A DNA stretch of 64,000 bases. Source: Streptomyces bacillaris (GTDB lineage Bacteria > Actinomycetota > Actinomycetes > Streptomycetales > Streptomycetaceae). The position numbers were made by a program, and so were the translations under genes. Shown here one piece after another: positions 52,711 through 61,632 of this stretch. The DNA is taken from positions 1,240,001-1,304,000 of the forward strand of contig NZ_CP029378.1 in NCBI RefSeq assembly GCF_003268675.1, written 5' to 3'. Under the pieces are notes generated by a model that saw only the letters and a program-made list of their open reading frames with translations, ran no database searches and was not told where the DNA came from. Position 1 is the first letter of the stretch, and each line of letters opens with the position of its first letter.

Positions 52711-54003
52711 ATGACGACCGTCATCTGCCCCTACTGCTTCGACCGCGCACCCGCCGCGCGACTGCCCTACCGCTGTCTGATGACGCCGAACGGCGTGCGC
52801 GGCGGCACCCCGTGCGATGCCGAACCCGACGACGTATGGGCGGACTTCATGGGTCCGGGCCTGCCGCCGTCGCAGCGGCTGCGCGGCCCGGTCTTCCCCG
52901 CGCCCCGGACGCTGGCGGCCCTCCGCGGCACCTCCGCCCGGCAGCCGTGCCCCCGGTGCGGGGTGGCCACCGCAGTGCGGGTCTGCCGGGGCTGCCACAA
53001 CGACTTCCCCGGTGAGTACTGCGACCAGGACAGCCGCATCATCGCCCTGGTCGGCGCCAAGGCCTCCGGGAAGAGCACCTATGTGTCCGTGCTCGTCAAC
53101 GAACTGCGGGGCCGGGTGGGCCGGGAGTTCACCATCTCGCTGCCCGCGATGGGGGCCGAGACCCAGCGCCGGGACCGGGAGATGGAGGAGGACCTCTACG
53201 AGCGGCTGCGCCTCCCGGACACCACGCGTCCGGCGGCGCTGGGCTTCAACGACCCGCTGCTCTACCGGCTGAGCGTGCCGCGCCGGGGGCGGTACGCCAG
53301 GGGAAGCAGACACACCACCCTGGTCTTCTTCGACGCGGCGGGCGAGGACCTCAAGAGCGCGGAGGCGATGGCCCGTTACACCCAGTACCTGGCGGCGGCC
53401 GACGGGATCATCCTGCTCGTCGACCCGCTCCAGCTCGGTTCGGTGCGCGACCGCACCGGGTCCGCCGACGGGCCGCCGCTGCCCGCGGTCGAGACCTCGC
53501 CGCAGCAGATCGCCTCCGATCTCGCCGTCCAACTCCGTTCCCACGGACGGAGCGTGTCGCGGGGCCGGGTCACTACCCCGATGGCCGTCGCCGTGACGAA
53601 GACGGACGCGCTGAGGCCGCTGCTGGGCGCGCACTCACCGCTGCTGCACAACGCGCCCCACACCGGCGGCAAGCACGATGACGACGACCGGCTGGCCGTG
53701 CACGAGGAGTTGCGCTCCCTGCTGAGCGACTGGGACTCCGGGGTGCTCTGCCGCCAGCTGGAGAACGACTTCGCCGAGCTGTCGTACTTCGGCCTCTCCG
53801 CCCTCGGCTCCCCGCCGCCCGCCGACGCACCGGCCGACGCCCCGAAGTCGGGCCCGCAGCCGGTCCGGGTGGAGGACCCGCTGCTCTGGCTGCTGGGACG
53901 GCGCGGGCTGATCCCGGTCCGCAAGGGCCGCAAGGGCCGCGAGGAGGACCGCCTCGGCGACCGCCGGGAGAGCCGGGACCTCACGGGGAAGGCCGACGCA
54001 TGA
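52711..54003 (+). CDS. Zinc-ribbon TRAFAC-like GTPase (double-GTPase type)
   Basis: A 430-residue protein. An N-terminal treble-clef/zinc ribbon is suggested by CPYCFDRAP (Cys6, Cys9), then CPRCGV, VCRGCHNDF and EYC. The GTPase domain has P-loop ALVGAKASGKSTYVSVLV (115-123 core), a switch-II-like VFFDAAGEDLKSAE and a base-recognition motif AVTKTDAL. This layout matches GTPases of predicted conflict systems as I recall them. It is cytoplasmic. The ATG is 1 bp after the upstream stop, and its own stop overlaps the next ATG (ATGA). Confidence 0.85.
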   Translation: MTTVICPYCFDRAPAARLPYRCLMTPNGVRGGTPCDAEPDDVWADFMGPGLPPSQRLRGPVFPAPRTLAALRGTSARQPCPRCGVATAVRVCRGCHNDFPGEYCDQDSRIIALVGAKASGKSTYVSVLVNELRGRVGREFTISLPAMGAETQRRDREMEEDLYERLRLPDTTRPAALGFNDPLLYRLSVPRRGRYARGSRHTTLVFFDAAGEDLKSAEAMARYTQYLAAADGIILLVDPLQLGSVRDRTGSADGPPLPAVETSPQQIASDLAVQLRSHGRSVSRGRVTTPMAVAVTKTDALRPLLGAHSPLLHNAPHTGGKHDDDDRLAVHEELRSLLSDWDSGVLCRQLENDFAELSYFGLSALGSPPPADAPADAPKSGPQPVRVEDPLLWLLGRRGLIPVRKGRKGREEDRLGDRRESRDLTGKADA

Positions 54004-56636
54004 GCCTGGGACAGCTGCACTACACCTCGGCGCCGCCCGGCCCGGACGGCTCGGGGTTCCGCTTCACCGCGCTCACCCCCGGGCTGCCGCAGTCGGTGCT
54101 CCGGGAGGCCGAGCAGCTCATCGGCTACGAGCCGCCCCGGAACGCGCCCGCACGCCCGTCGGCGGATGAACTCGACGCGTTCCCCCGGGCGTTCAGCTAC
54201 AGCGAGCTGTCCGACGGCAGCCGGCTGCTGGCCCGTACGGTCTACACGGGCGCCGACTACAGCGGCCGCTGGGGCAACTTCCACGCCCACGCCGTGCACC
54301 TGGCCCCGGGGCAGCAACTCCCGGACGGCGCCCTGCCCGTCAGCGCCTGGGAGTCCCCCGGCTGGGCCACGGCCACCCCCGAGGGCGGCACGCCGCCGCC
54401 CCTGTCCGTGCTGCCGCCCTCCAGCGGGCTGGACCGGGACGGCCTGATCGCCTTCGCCGCGTCCAGGGCGCCCTGGCTGGCCGCCGTTTTCACCGACCTC
54501 CAGCGCCAGGCCGAGGACGAGACCGCGCCGCAGATCGTCCTCGTGGAGCGGGACAGCGCCGATGTGGCCCGGTGGGTGGTCCTGGCGAGCACGGTGCTGC
54601 CGCGCCGGGCCGTCCACCGGCTGACGTTCACCACCTACACCCGGCGCCCGCACCTCGCCGGGCAGCGGATCATCGGCGTCCTGCCGGACGACGCCCACGG
54701 CCTGGCCGGCTCCGGGCGCCGCCACCGGGTCCACGACTGCACCGTCCCGCCCTCCCCCGACAGCCCGGAGCCGACGCCGTGGGCGGTGGCCGCCGCCCGG
54801 ATCTGGTCGGCCGGTGCCCTCGAACTCTTCCAGTACGCCGACCGGCTCCCGGGCGACCCGTTCACGCCGGGCCCCCTCTCGGCGCTCGCCCTGTGCGCCG
54901 GGATCGACCTGCCGTCCCCGCACCGGACGGCAGCGGCTCGCTGGGCGTGCGAGCATCCCTCGGAGCTGAGCCAGGAGGAGCTGGAGGGGCTGGTCCAGAC
55001 CCTGGCGGAGCCCGGATACACCCCGGCGGAGCCCCGGCACACGCCGGTGGAGCCTTGGCACACGCCAACGGAGCCCGGGCAGACATCGGCGGGGCCTGGG
55101 CACACGCCGACGGAACCCTGGCCGACATCGGCGGGGCCTGGGCACACCCCGACGGAACCCTGGCCGACACCAACAGCGCCCCAGCCGGACGTAGCACCCG
55201 TACCGGCGTCCACCCCACCCGCCGAGACCGCCGCCCTGGCCGAGCTGTTCGCCCGGGTCGGTGCCGGTCTGCGGCCGGAGATCGCCGCCCCGCTGGCCGC
55301 CCGGCTCTTCACGGCCGCCGTCCGCTCGGCCGAGCCGGTCCGCCCGCCGGACCGTGGGGCCCTGACCGACGAGGTGGCCCGGCGGCTGGCAGCCGAGCTG
55401 GGCCCGGAGCTGCGGGCCGGGATCGCGGACGCGGCGGGCGGCACCGGGCGTCCGCTCCGGCTGCTGCGGGTGGCCGGTTCCCTCGGTGTGGACTACGCCG
55501 ATCTCGTGCCCTCGCTCGCCCACCGGCTGGCGTCCGCGCTGCTGGCCGATCCGTCCGCGTACGGAGGTGAGCTGGACGGGACACTCGCGGACCGGCCCGA
55601 CCTGCGCTCCGCCCTGCTGCGGGAGCTGGACACGGCGGCCGGGGCGGCTCCGGCCTCCGTCACCGTGCTGCTGGAGCGCGCCCCGCTGGAGCTGGAGAGC
55701 CGGGAGGCCCTGCCGTATCTGCGGATGTGCGGCTGGATCGCCCGCTCCCCGTCCGGTGGCGGGGACGGCACCGGTGCCCGGGACCGGACCGGGGAGCTGC
55801 GGGCCGTCCTGGGAGCGGCGGGGGTCTCCGTCGTGGCCCATCCGCCGCTGCTGCGGATCGCCTTCCGCCTGGTGTGGGGGGCGGCCACGCCGACGCCGGA
55901 GGAGGCCCGGTACGTCCTCGCCGAGCAGGGCGCCGACCTCCACCGTACGGCGGAGACCTGGCCCTTCCTGGTCACGGCGGCGCTCAACGGCCTCCCGGGG
56001 GACCCGCATACGGACGAGCTGGCCCACGAACTCCTCACCGCGTTCCCCGACCGGCTCCCGCCCCGCGACCGGGCGGCGCTCCTGCTGCTGGAGTTCGCCC
56101 GCGACCTGCGGGCGGGTGGCGCGGAGCCCGGCTGGGTGGACCGGGTCCTCGGGCTCCGGAGGGCCGCCGAACCGGTGAACCCCCCGGTGCTGGAGCACGT
56201 CTTCGGCCGCCTGGCCCGGCAGTTGCTGCACGACCCCGGCCCGGGCCGCGAGCTGGACGACCTGATCCGCGGCAACGACGCCGACCTCTGCGCGGCCTAC
56301 GAGCAGGTCGCCCGCGAGGACTCCGTACGCGACCGGCTCCTGCGCGACCCTCACTACCTGGCGGCCCGCTTCGTCGACTGGAACGCCCACCCGCAGGCGG
56401 GCGGCGCGTGGGGCAAGGTCCGGGGCCCGCTGCTGGACGGGGTCCTCCGACCGGCCGCACGGGCGCTGGGCGCCCAGGAGTTGGCTGCTGTGGAGGCGGC
56501 TCTCACCGAGCGCGGCAGCCGGTACGCGGACGACTTCCGCGCCTGGAACCGCCCCGGCGCCCTGAGCCGCCTCGGCCTCCGCTTCGGCAGCCGCGACAGC
56601 CGGACGCCGGGCCGCCGTCGCGGCGGTGACTCCTGA
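54000..56636 (+). CDS. GTPase-associated protein 1 (GAP1)-like protein
   Basis: 878 residues. The N-terminus (LGQLHYTSAPPGPDGSGFRF, RWGNFHAHAVHL) and the middle (LPRRAVHRLTFTTYTRRPHL) match what I recall of GAP1-N2 and GAP1-M domains found beside TRAFAC GTPases. The C-terminal half is mainly helical. A Pro/Thr/Glu-rich degenerate repeat separates the halves near residues 335-400. No membrane segment. Start and stop overlap both flanking GTPase genes, so stoichiometric production with them is likely. Confidence 0.8.
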   Translation: MSLGQLHYTSAPPGPDGSGFRFTALTPGLPQSVLREAEQLIGYEPPRNAPARPSADELDAFPRAFSYSELSDGSRLLARTVYTGADYSGRWGNFHAHAVHLAPGQQLPDGALPVSAWESPGWATATPEGGTPPPLSVLPPSSGLDRDGLIAFAASRAPWLAAVFTDLQRQAEDETAPQIVLVERDSADVARWVVLASTVLPRRAVHRLTFTTYTRRPHLAGQRIIGVLPDDAHGLAGSGRRHRVHDCTVPPSPDSPEPTPWAVAAARIWSAGALELFQYADRLPGDPFTPGPLSALALCAGIDLPSPHRTAAARWACEHPSELSQEELEGLVQTLAEPGYTPAEPRHTPVEPWHTPTEPGQTSAGPGHTPTEPWPTSAGPGHTPTEPWPTPTAPQPDVAPVPASTPPAETAALAELFARVGAGLRPEIAAPLAARLFTAAVRSAEPVRPPDRGALTDEVARRLAAELGPELRAGIADAAGGTGRPLRLLRVAGSLGVDYADLVPSLAHRLASALLADPSAYGGELDGTLADRPDLRSALLRELDTAAGAAPASVTVLLERAPLELESREALPYLRMCGWIARSPSGGGDGTGARDRTGELRAVLGAAGVSVVAHPPLLRIAFRLVWGAATPTPEEARYVLAEQGADLHRTAETWPFLVTAALNGLPGDPHTDELAHELLTAFPDRLPPRDRAALLLLEFARDLRAGGAEPGWVDRVLGLRRAAEPVNPPVLEHVFGRLARQLLHDPGPGRELDDLIRGNDADLCAAYEQVAREDSVRDRLLRDPHYLAARFVDWNAHPQAGGAWGKVRGPLLDGVLRPAARALGAQELAAVEAALTERGSRYADDFRAWNRPGALSRLGLRFGSRDSRTPGRRRGGDS
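55015..55190 (+). repeat. In-gene Pro/Thr-rich tandem repeat in the GAP1-like gene
   Basis: Degenerate units of about 27-30 bp encode segments such as TPTEPWPTSAGPGHTPTEP. One 45-bp block (the part around 55085-55130) recurs almost exactly at 55130-55170. It likely forms an unstructured linker and may vary in copy number between strains. Confidence 0.75.
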
Positions 56637-58330
56637 TGGGCGGGCTGATCTCGGCGGCGCTCTGGCTGACCGTGGCCGTCTGGGCGGGGGTGTGTCTGTT
56701 CCGGGCGTTCTGGGAGTTCCTCGCCCTGGCCCTGCGCGCCTCCGCCCAGGGCATCGGCCCTCGGACCACCGGCACCCCCGACCCCCGTATCCCGCCCGTC
56801 GGGGCCGAGCCCGCGCGGCGCGCGTACTGGTCGGAGCTGCTGTGGGTGGACGCGTACACCTCCACCCGGACAGCCGCGTCGGCCGTCCGGCACCGGCTGC
56901 TGGGCCGGTGGATGGCGGTCACCGCCCGGCGCATGTTCACCGGCCGCCAGCCCTCCACCGGCTACCGTTTCGACCACTGGATCGCCCGCTCCGTCGTCCG
57001 GCTGCTGGCCCCGGGCACCGCGCTCGGTGCCATCACGGGGGCGCTCCTGGCGTCGGCGGTCATGGTGCTGGTCCACCTCGTGATGTGGCTGCTGGCGGGC
57101 CTGGTGTGGCTGGCGGCGGTGGCCGGGGTCGCCGTGCTGCGCGGGGCGGACCGGGGCGTGGCGCTGGTGCGGGGAGTCCGGATGAAGTGCCCCTACCCGG
57201 GGTGCTACCGGCCCTTCCCGCTCGCCGTGCACCGCTGCCCGGGGTGCCGCACGGCCCACCGGGAGCTGCGGCCGGGGAGGTTCGGCGCGCTGTGGCACCT
57301 CTGCTCGTGCGGGCGGCGGCTCACGGCCGTCTCCCTGTTCGGGCGCGACCGGCTCCCCGTCGAGTGCCCGCACTGCGACCGGTCGCTCCCGTCCGGGATC
57401 GGACGGCTGCGCACGGTGCACATCCCGGTGGTCGGCGGGACGTCGTCGGGCAAGACGATGCTGATGGCGGCCGCGGTCGCCGGGCTGCACGCGAGCGCCG
57501 GGCGGAGCGCGCTGAAGGTCGAGTTCGCGACGGCCGACGACCGGCGGGACGTGGTGGACCTCGACGGGCAGCTCAAGCAGTCCGGTCGGGTCCGCAAGAC
57601 GCAGGGCGGCCAGCCCCGGGCGCTGATGCTGCGGATCAGCCACCGCCGCGGCCGTCGGCTCCTCTATCTCTACGACCCGATGGGCGAGTCCCTGTACGAC
57701 GTGGACTCCACCCGCCGCCAGGAGTATCTGGCCCACGCCGACGGGGTGATCCTGGTCGTCGACGTGCTGGCCGACCCCCGGGTGCGCCGGTCCTTCTCGG
57801 CGGACGAGGAGGCGCTGGCGCGCGGGGCCAACCCGTCGGAGCCGGGACCCTGGGAGACGTACCAGACGTTCACCGGCGAGCTTCCGGGGCTGACCGGCCG
57901 GCGTCGGGGCACCCGGCTGCCGCTGGCGGTGGTGGTCACCAAGCGGGATGTGCTGGACCGGATCGATCGGCTGCGCGTCCCGGCCACGGGCATCGGTCCG
58001 TGGCTGGCCACGATCGGTCTGGACCGGCTGGTACGGGACCTGGGGCACCGCTTCCGCACCCGCCGGTACTGGGCGCTCAGCGCCTACGCGGCCACCGGGA
58101 CGGGCCCTCTGGTGAGCGAGCAACAGCGGGCGGCGGAGGCGGTGTTGTGGATTCTCGCCCGCACGGGCCTACGGGTCGGCAAGCTGCTCCCCGAGGAGTC
58201 CGAGAGCCTCAAGGCGCCCCCTCGGGCTCCGCGGTCGGCCCGCCGTCCCCGTCCCCGTCCGTACCGGGCCCGCGCGAGGCGCCCGTACAAGATCGTTCAA
58301 CCCCATGACGGAGCCCGACGTGATCGTTAA
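56636..58330 (+). CDS. Membrane-anchored TRAFAC-like GTPase (second GTPase)
   Basis: 564 residues. A hydrophobic N-terminus (LISAALWLTVAVWAGVCLF) and a central pair of membrane segments (ALGAITGALLASAVMVLVHL, LVWLAAVAGVAVL) anchor it. A zinc ribbon follows (CPYPGC, CPGC, CSCG, CPHC). The GTPase domain has P-loop VVGGTSSGKTMLM near residue 265, YLYDPMGESLYDVDS as switch region and VVTKRDVL. The ATG overlaps the GAP1 stop by 1 nt. It probably works at the membrane with the soluble GTPase. Confidence 0.85.
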   Translation: MGGLISAALWLTVAVWAGVCLFRAFWEFLALALRASAQGIGPRTTGTPDPRIPPVGAEPARRAYWSELLWVDAYTSTRTAASAVRHRLLGRWMAVTARRMFTGRQPSTGYRFDHWIARSVVRLLAPGTALGAITGALLASAVMVLVHLVMWLLAGLVWLAAVAGVAVLRGADRGVALVRGVRMKCPYPGCYRPFPLAVHRCPGCRTAHRELRPGRFGALWHLCSCGRRLTAVSLFGRDRLPVECPHCDRSLPSGIGRLRTVHIPVVGGTSSGKTMLMAAAVAGLHASAGRSALKVEFATADDRRDVVDLDGQLKQSGRVRKTQGGQPRALMLRISHRRGRRLLYLYDPMGESLYDVDSTRRQEYLAHADGVILVVDVLADPRVRRSFSADEEALARGANPSEPGPWETYQTFTGELPGLTGRRRGTRLPLAVVVTKRDVLDRIDRLRVPATGIGPWLATIGLDRLVRDLGHRFRTRRYWALSAYAATGTGPLVSEQQRAAEAVLWILARTGLRVGKLLPEESESLKAPPRAPRSARRPRPRPYRARARRPYKIVQPHDGARRDR

Positions 58331-58369
58331 GGTCGGTCACGTACGAGAAGAGAGAGACGGTCCACGGCT

Positions 58370-58516
58370 ATGCCGGTCGTTACACCGAACATCACGCGGG
58401 GGCGTCGGCTGCTCCTCACCCTGTTCGTCGTCGCCGCCGTCCTCGTCCTCGCCGGGCTCCTGGCCCGGGGGCTGGCGTTCGCCGTCAGCCTGCTGCCCGA
58501 CTGGCCCGGCGAGTGA
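58370..58516 (+). CDS. 48-aa single-span membrane protein
   Basis: The ATG at 58370 opens a frame that begins with TPNITRGRRLLLTLFVVAAV, continues LVLAGLLARGLAFAVSLLP and ends in DWPGE. It has a basic N-terminal cap and one transmembrane helix of about 22 residues. The ribosome binding site is weak (AGAGAGACGG). It lies in the otherwise empty gap between the second GTPase and the vWA gene, and the whole operon has no other gap this large. It may anchor or regulate the complex; no family is known to me. Confidence 0.55.
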   Translation: MPVVTPNITRGRRLLLTLFVVAAVLVLAGLLARGLAFAVSLLPDWPGE

Positions 58517-58582
58517 CGGCGGCACCCACCCCAGCACGTCCCCCGCGGGGCGACGCACACACCATGACAAGGAGGGCTTCGA

Positions 58583-59269
58583 GTGAGTGACATTCCCGGC
58601 GGTCCCATGGCGAACCGGCCGGTCCACTTCATCTGGCTGCTGGACTGCTCCTACTCCATGCAGGGCGAGAAGATCGGACAGCTCAACTACGCGATCCGGG
58701 AGGCGGTTCCCGAGATGCGGTCGGTGGCCCACGACAACCCGGCGGCCCAACTCCTGCTGCGGACGCTGACGTTCTCCACCGAGGCGCGGTGGCACCACAA
58801 GGATCCGGTGCCGGTGGACGACTTCACCTGGCAGGACGTCCAGGTCGACGGCATGACCAACCTGGGCGAGGCGCTGGAGATGGTCTCCCGGGAGCTGCAG
58901 ACGCCCCCGATGCCGCAGCGCGCGCTCAAGCCGGTGCTGGCCCTGGTCTCCGACGGGGTGCCGACGGACGACTGGAAGTCGGGGCTGCGGGCGCTGGACG
59001 CCACCCCCTGGGGCAAGAAGGCCGTGCGGGTGGCCATCGCGATCGGGGCGGACGCGGACCGCAGCGTGCTCCAGGAGTTCCTGGGCAACCCCGAGCTCCA
59101 GCCGCTGGACGCCAACAGCCCCAAGCAGCTGGCGGCGGCGATCCGCTGGGCCTCGACGGCCGCGGTCAAGGCCGCGTCCCAGCCGGTGGCCTCCCCCACC
59201 GACACCACGGTAAAGCAACCGCCCTACGCGCCCCCGCAGTTGGACGACGACGATGACGACGTCTGGTGA
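58583..59269 (+). CDS. von Willebrand factor A domain protein
   Basis: A 228-residue cytoplasmic vWA domain. The MIDAS motif is complete: DCSYS (Asp21, Ser23, Ser25), a Thr in DGMTNLGEAL, and Asp in ALVSDGVPTDD. A short acidic tail ends in DDDDDDVW. GTG start with AAGGAGGG upstream. Its stop overlaps the GTG of the phosphatase gene (GTGA). In related predicted systems such proteins act as metal-dependent interaction modules. Confidence 0.93.
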   Translation: MSDIPGGPMANRPVHFIWLLDCSYSMQGEKIGQLNYAIREAVPEMRSVAHDNPAAQLLLRTLTFSTEARWHHKDPVPVDDFTWQDVQVDGMTNLGEALEMVSRELQTPPMPQRALKPVLALVSDGVPTDDWKSGLRALDATPWGKKAVRVAIAIGADADRSVLQEFLGNPELQPLDANSPKQLAAAIRWASTAAVKAASQPVASPTDTTVKQPPYAPPQLDDDDDDVW

Positions 59270-60180
59270 GCGCTCCTGAGCGGCGGCAGCCGCCGCGAGA
59301 GGCCCGCTGGGAGACGCTGGAGCACAGCGTGCAGGGGGTCAACAAGCAGCTCAACCAGGACTGGTACGTCGCCGAGGGATCCGGGTCCGCGAGCGATCCG
59401 CTGATCCTCGCGGTGGCGGACGGCCACGGTTCGGCGGTGCACGCCCGCAGCCATATCGGGGCGCGGTGTGCGGTCGACCTGTTCGCCGCCCAGGCGCGTA
59501 CGTTCGCCGAACTGGCGCGCTCCGAGGGGCCGGACGGAACGCACAGCCTGAGCTGGCTGATGAACTACGCGCGCAACGAGCTGCCCCGGCAGCTGGCGGC
59601 GGCCTGGCAGGAGAGCGTGCTCGCCCACTGGGACCGCCACCCGGACACGGTGAACCCGGCGGCGGAGCCGCCCCCCAAGGGCCGGAAGCTGCTGCTGTAC
59701 GGGGCGACGCTGGTCGGTGCGGTGGTCACCCCGCAGCTCTTCGCGGCGTGGCAGCTCGGTGACGGTGAGCTGACGGTGATCGGTGCCGACGGGGCGGTGG
59801 CGCTGCCGCTGGCCCCGGTGGAGGCGGATCTCGGGGACGAGACGGAGTCCCTCTGCAGCCGCCACGCCTGGCAGTTGGTACGGGTGCACTGGGCGCCGGT
59901 CGTCGCGCCCGACCGCACCCCGCGGCTGATCGTCCTCTCCACCGACGGCCTCTCCAAGAGCTTCGCGTCCGACGAGGGGTTCGCCCAGTTCATGGCCGGG
60001 CTGGACCAGCGGCTGGCGAAGGACGGCGGCCCCGACGACGTACGCGAAGCCCTCCCCGGGTGGCTGGCCGAGGCGGCCCGCTACTCCGGTGACGACACGA
60101 CCCTGGTCGCCGCCCGGCGGCCCGAACCCGACGCGGCGGACCACGGCCCCGCACCAGACGAACCACGGAGTGACGCATGA
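59266..60180 (+). CDS. PP2C-family Ser/Thr phosphatase
   Basis: A 304-residue phosphatase. Metal-binding residues are in NQDWY (Asp32), VADGHGSA (Asp52), LGDGEL, LSTDGLSKSF and SGDDTTLV, so the catalytic site appears intact. It is soluble. The start overlaps the vWA stop and its own stop overlaps the kinase start (ATGA), giving a translationally coupled vWA-phosphatase-kinase trio. It probably reverses phosphorylation by the adjacent kinase. Confidence 0.93.
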   Translation: MSAPERRQPPREARWETLEHSVQGVNKQLNQDWYVAEGSGSASDPLILAVADGHGSAVHARSHIGARCAVDLFAAQARTFAELARSEGPDGTHSLSWLMNYARNELPRQLAAAWQESVLAHWDRHPDTVNPAAEPPPKGRKLLLYGATLVGAVVTPQLFAAWQLGDGELTVIGADGAVALPLAPVEADLGDETESLCSRHAWQLVRVHWAPVVAPDRTPRLIVLSTDGLSKSFASDEGFAQFMAGLDQRLAKDGGPDDVREALPGWLAEAARYSGDDTTLVAARRPEPDAADHGPAPDEPRSDA

Positions 60181-61514
60181 CCGGCATGCTCGACGGAGGA
60201 ACGCTCCTCACCGCTGACGACGGGGAGTCCGTCCGCGTCATCGACATGCTCGGCGCCGGCGGCCAGGGCGAGGTGTACCGGGTGGCGACCGCGTCGGGCG
60301 AGCGCGCCCTGAAGTGGTACTACCCATCCTGTGCGACGCCCGAGCAGTCCGACATCGTACGGGAGTTGGTCGACCGGGACTTCGACGACGACCGGTTCCT
60401 GTGGCCCACCGCGTACGTGCCGTCGCCGGCCGGGGCGGGGGCCTTCGGCTATCTGATGGATCTGCGGCCGGACCGGTTCAAGGGGCTGCCCGACCTCTTC
60501 CGCCGCAGGCTGCGGACCACCCCGCGCGCGCTGCTGACCGCCGCGCTCTACACGGTGGAGGCCTACCAGGCGCTCCACTCGCGGGGGATCGCCTACCGGG
60601 ACATCTCCTGGGGCAACATCTTCTTCGACCCGGCCACCGGTGACGTCCTGGTCTGCGACAACGACAACGCCGTGGTCGAGGGAGACGCCACCGGCATCTC
60701 GGGGACCATGGAGTTCATGGCGCCCGAGCTGGTGCGCGGCGACCCGGGGGCCCGGCCCGGCACCCAGTCCGATCTGCACTCGCTCTCGGTGCTGCTGTTC
60801 ATGCTCCTGATGAACCATCATCCGCTGAAGGGCAAGCGGGAGTTGGAGATCCACTGCCTGGACGAGGCGGCGGAGAAGCGGCTGTACGGGAAGCAGCCGC
60901 TGTTCGTCTTCGACCCGGCCGACCAGGCGAACGCCCCCGACCCCGTGGAGCAGTCCACCGTCCTGCACACCTGGGCCGCGGCTCCCCCGGCCCTCCAGGA
61001 CCTCTTCACGCACAACTTCACCGTGGGCCTGCACCAGCCGACCGCCCGGGTGCGCGAGTCGCAGTGGCGGGACGCGCTGCGGTCCGTGCTGGACGCCATC
61101 GTGGACTGCGCCGACTGCGGCCGGCAGAACATGACGCAGCCCGCCGCGACCACGGCCGGAACATGCTGGTCCTGCGGCAGCTCGCTGATCCTGCCGCCCC
61201 GGCTGAGCATCGTCACCCCGCTGCCCCGCTCGGAGCGCCATGTCCGGCTGCGCCGGGACGCCCGGGTCCACGAACACCATCTGGCGCCCGAGCCCTCCCG
61301 CCACGACTACAGCGATGCCACGCTGGTGGCGGTGCTCACCGAACACCCCAGCAAGCCGGGCAAGTTCGGGCTGGCGAACCGTTCGTCGACCAGTTGGACG
61401 GGGACCCGTTCCGACGGCACCTCGCAGGAGATCGCCCCGGGCCAGACCGTGCCGCTCCGGGCGGGGCTGCGGCTCGACCTCGGCGGGGCACAGGCGGCGG
61501 TCCACGCGAAGTAG
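60177..61514 (+). CDS. Divergent Ser/Thr kinase with zinc ribbon and FHA-like C-terminus
   Basis: 445 residues. The kinase domain has GAGGQGEVY, Lys46 (ALKWYY), catalytic YRDISWGN (Asp142, Asn147) and DND at 161-163 where DFG is expected. The lysine, catalytic Asp and metal-binding Asp are all kept, so activity is possible. A zinc ribbon follows (CADCGRQN, CWSCGSS). The last 90 residues look like a beta-sandwich, perhaps FHA-like. It is the last gene of the eight-gene operon. Confidence 0.88.
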   Translation: MTGMLDGGTLLTADDGESVRVIDMLGAGGQGEVYRVATASGERALKWYYPSCATPEQSDIVRELVDRDFDDDRFLWPTAYVPSPAGAGAFGYLMDLRPDRFKGLPDLFRRRLRTTPRALLTAALYTVEAYQALHSRGIAYRDISWGNIFFDPATGDVLVCDNDNAVVEGDATGISGTMEFMAPELVRGDPGARPGTQSDLHSLSVLLFMLLMNHHPLKGKRELEIHCLDEAAEKRLYGKQPLFVFDPADQANAPDPVEQSTVLHTWAAAPPALQDLFTHNFTVGLHQPTARVRESQWRDALRSVLDAIVDCADCGRQNMTQPAATTAGTCWSCGSSLILPPRLSIVTPLPRSERHVRLRRDARVHEHHLAPEPSRHDYSDATLVAVLTEHPSKPGKFGLANRSSTSWTGTRSDGTSQEIAPGQTVPLRAGLRLDLGGAQAAVHAK

Positions 61515-61539
61515 CGCGGGGGCATACCACGGTAGCCCC

Positions 61540-61572
61540 GGGGCCGCGTCTCACGATGGTGGTCGCGGCCCC
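61540..61572. terminator. Terminator-like inverted repeat between convergent genes
   Basis: Arms GGGGCCGCG (61540-61548) and CGCGGCCCC (61564-61572) lie between the kinase stop and the convergent IMPase-family gene. Confidence 0.6.
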
Positions 61573-61632
61573 GGCCACGGGATCACGGCCCGAGCCCCAG
61601 CATGGGAACCCAGGCCCCGGCCCCGGATGGCT

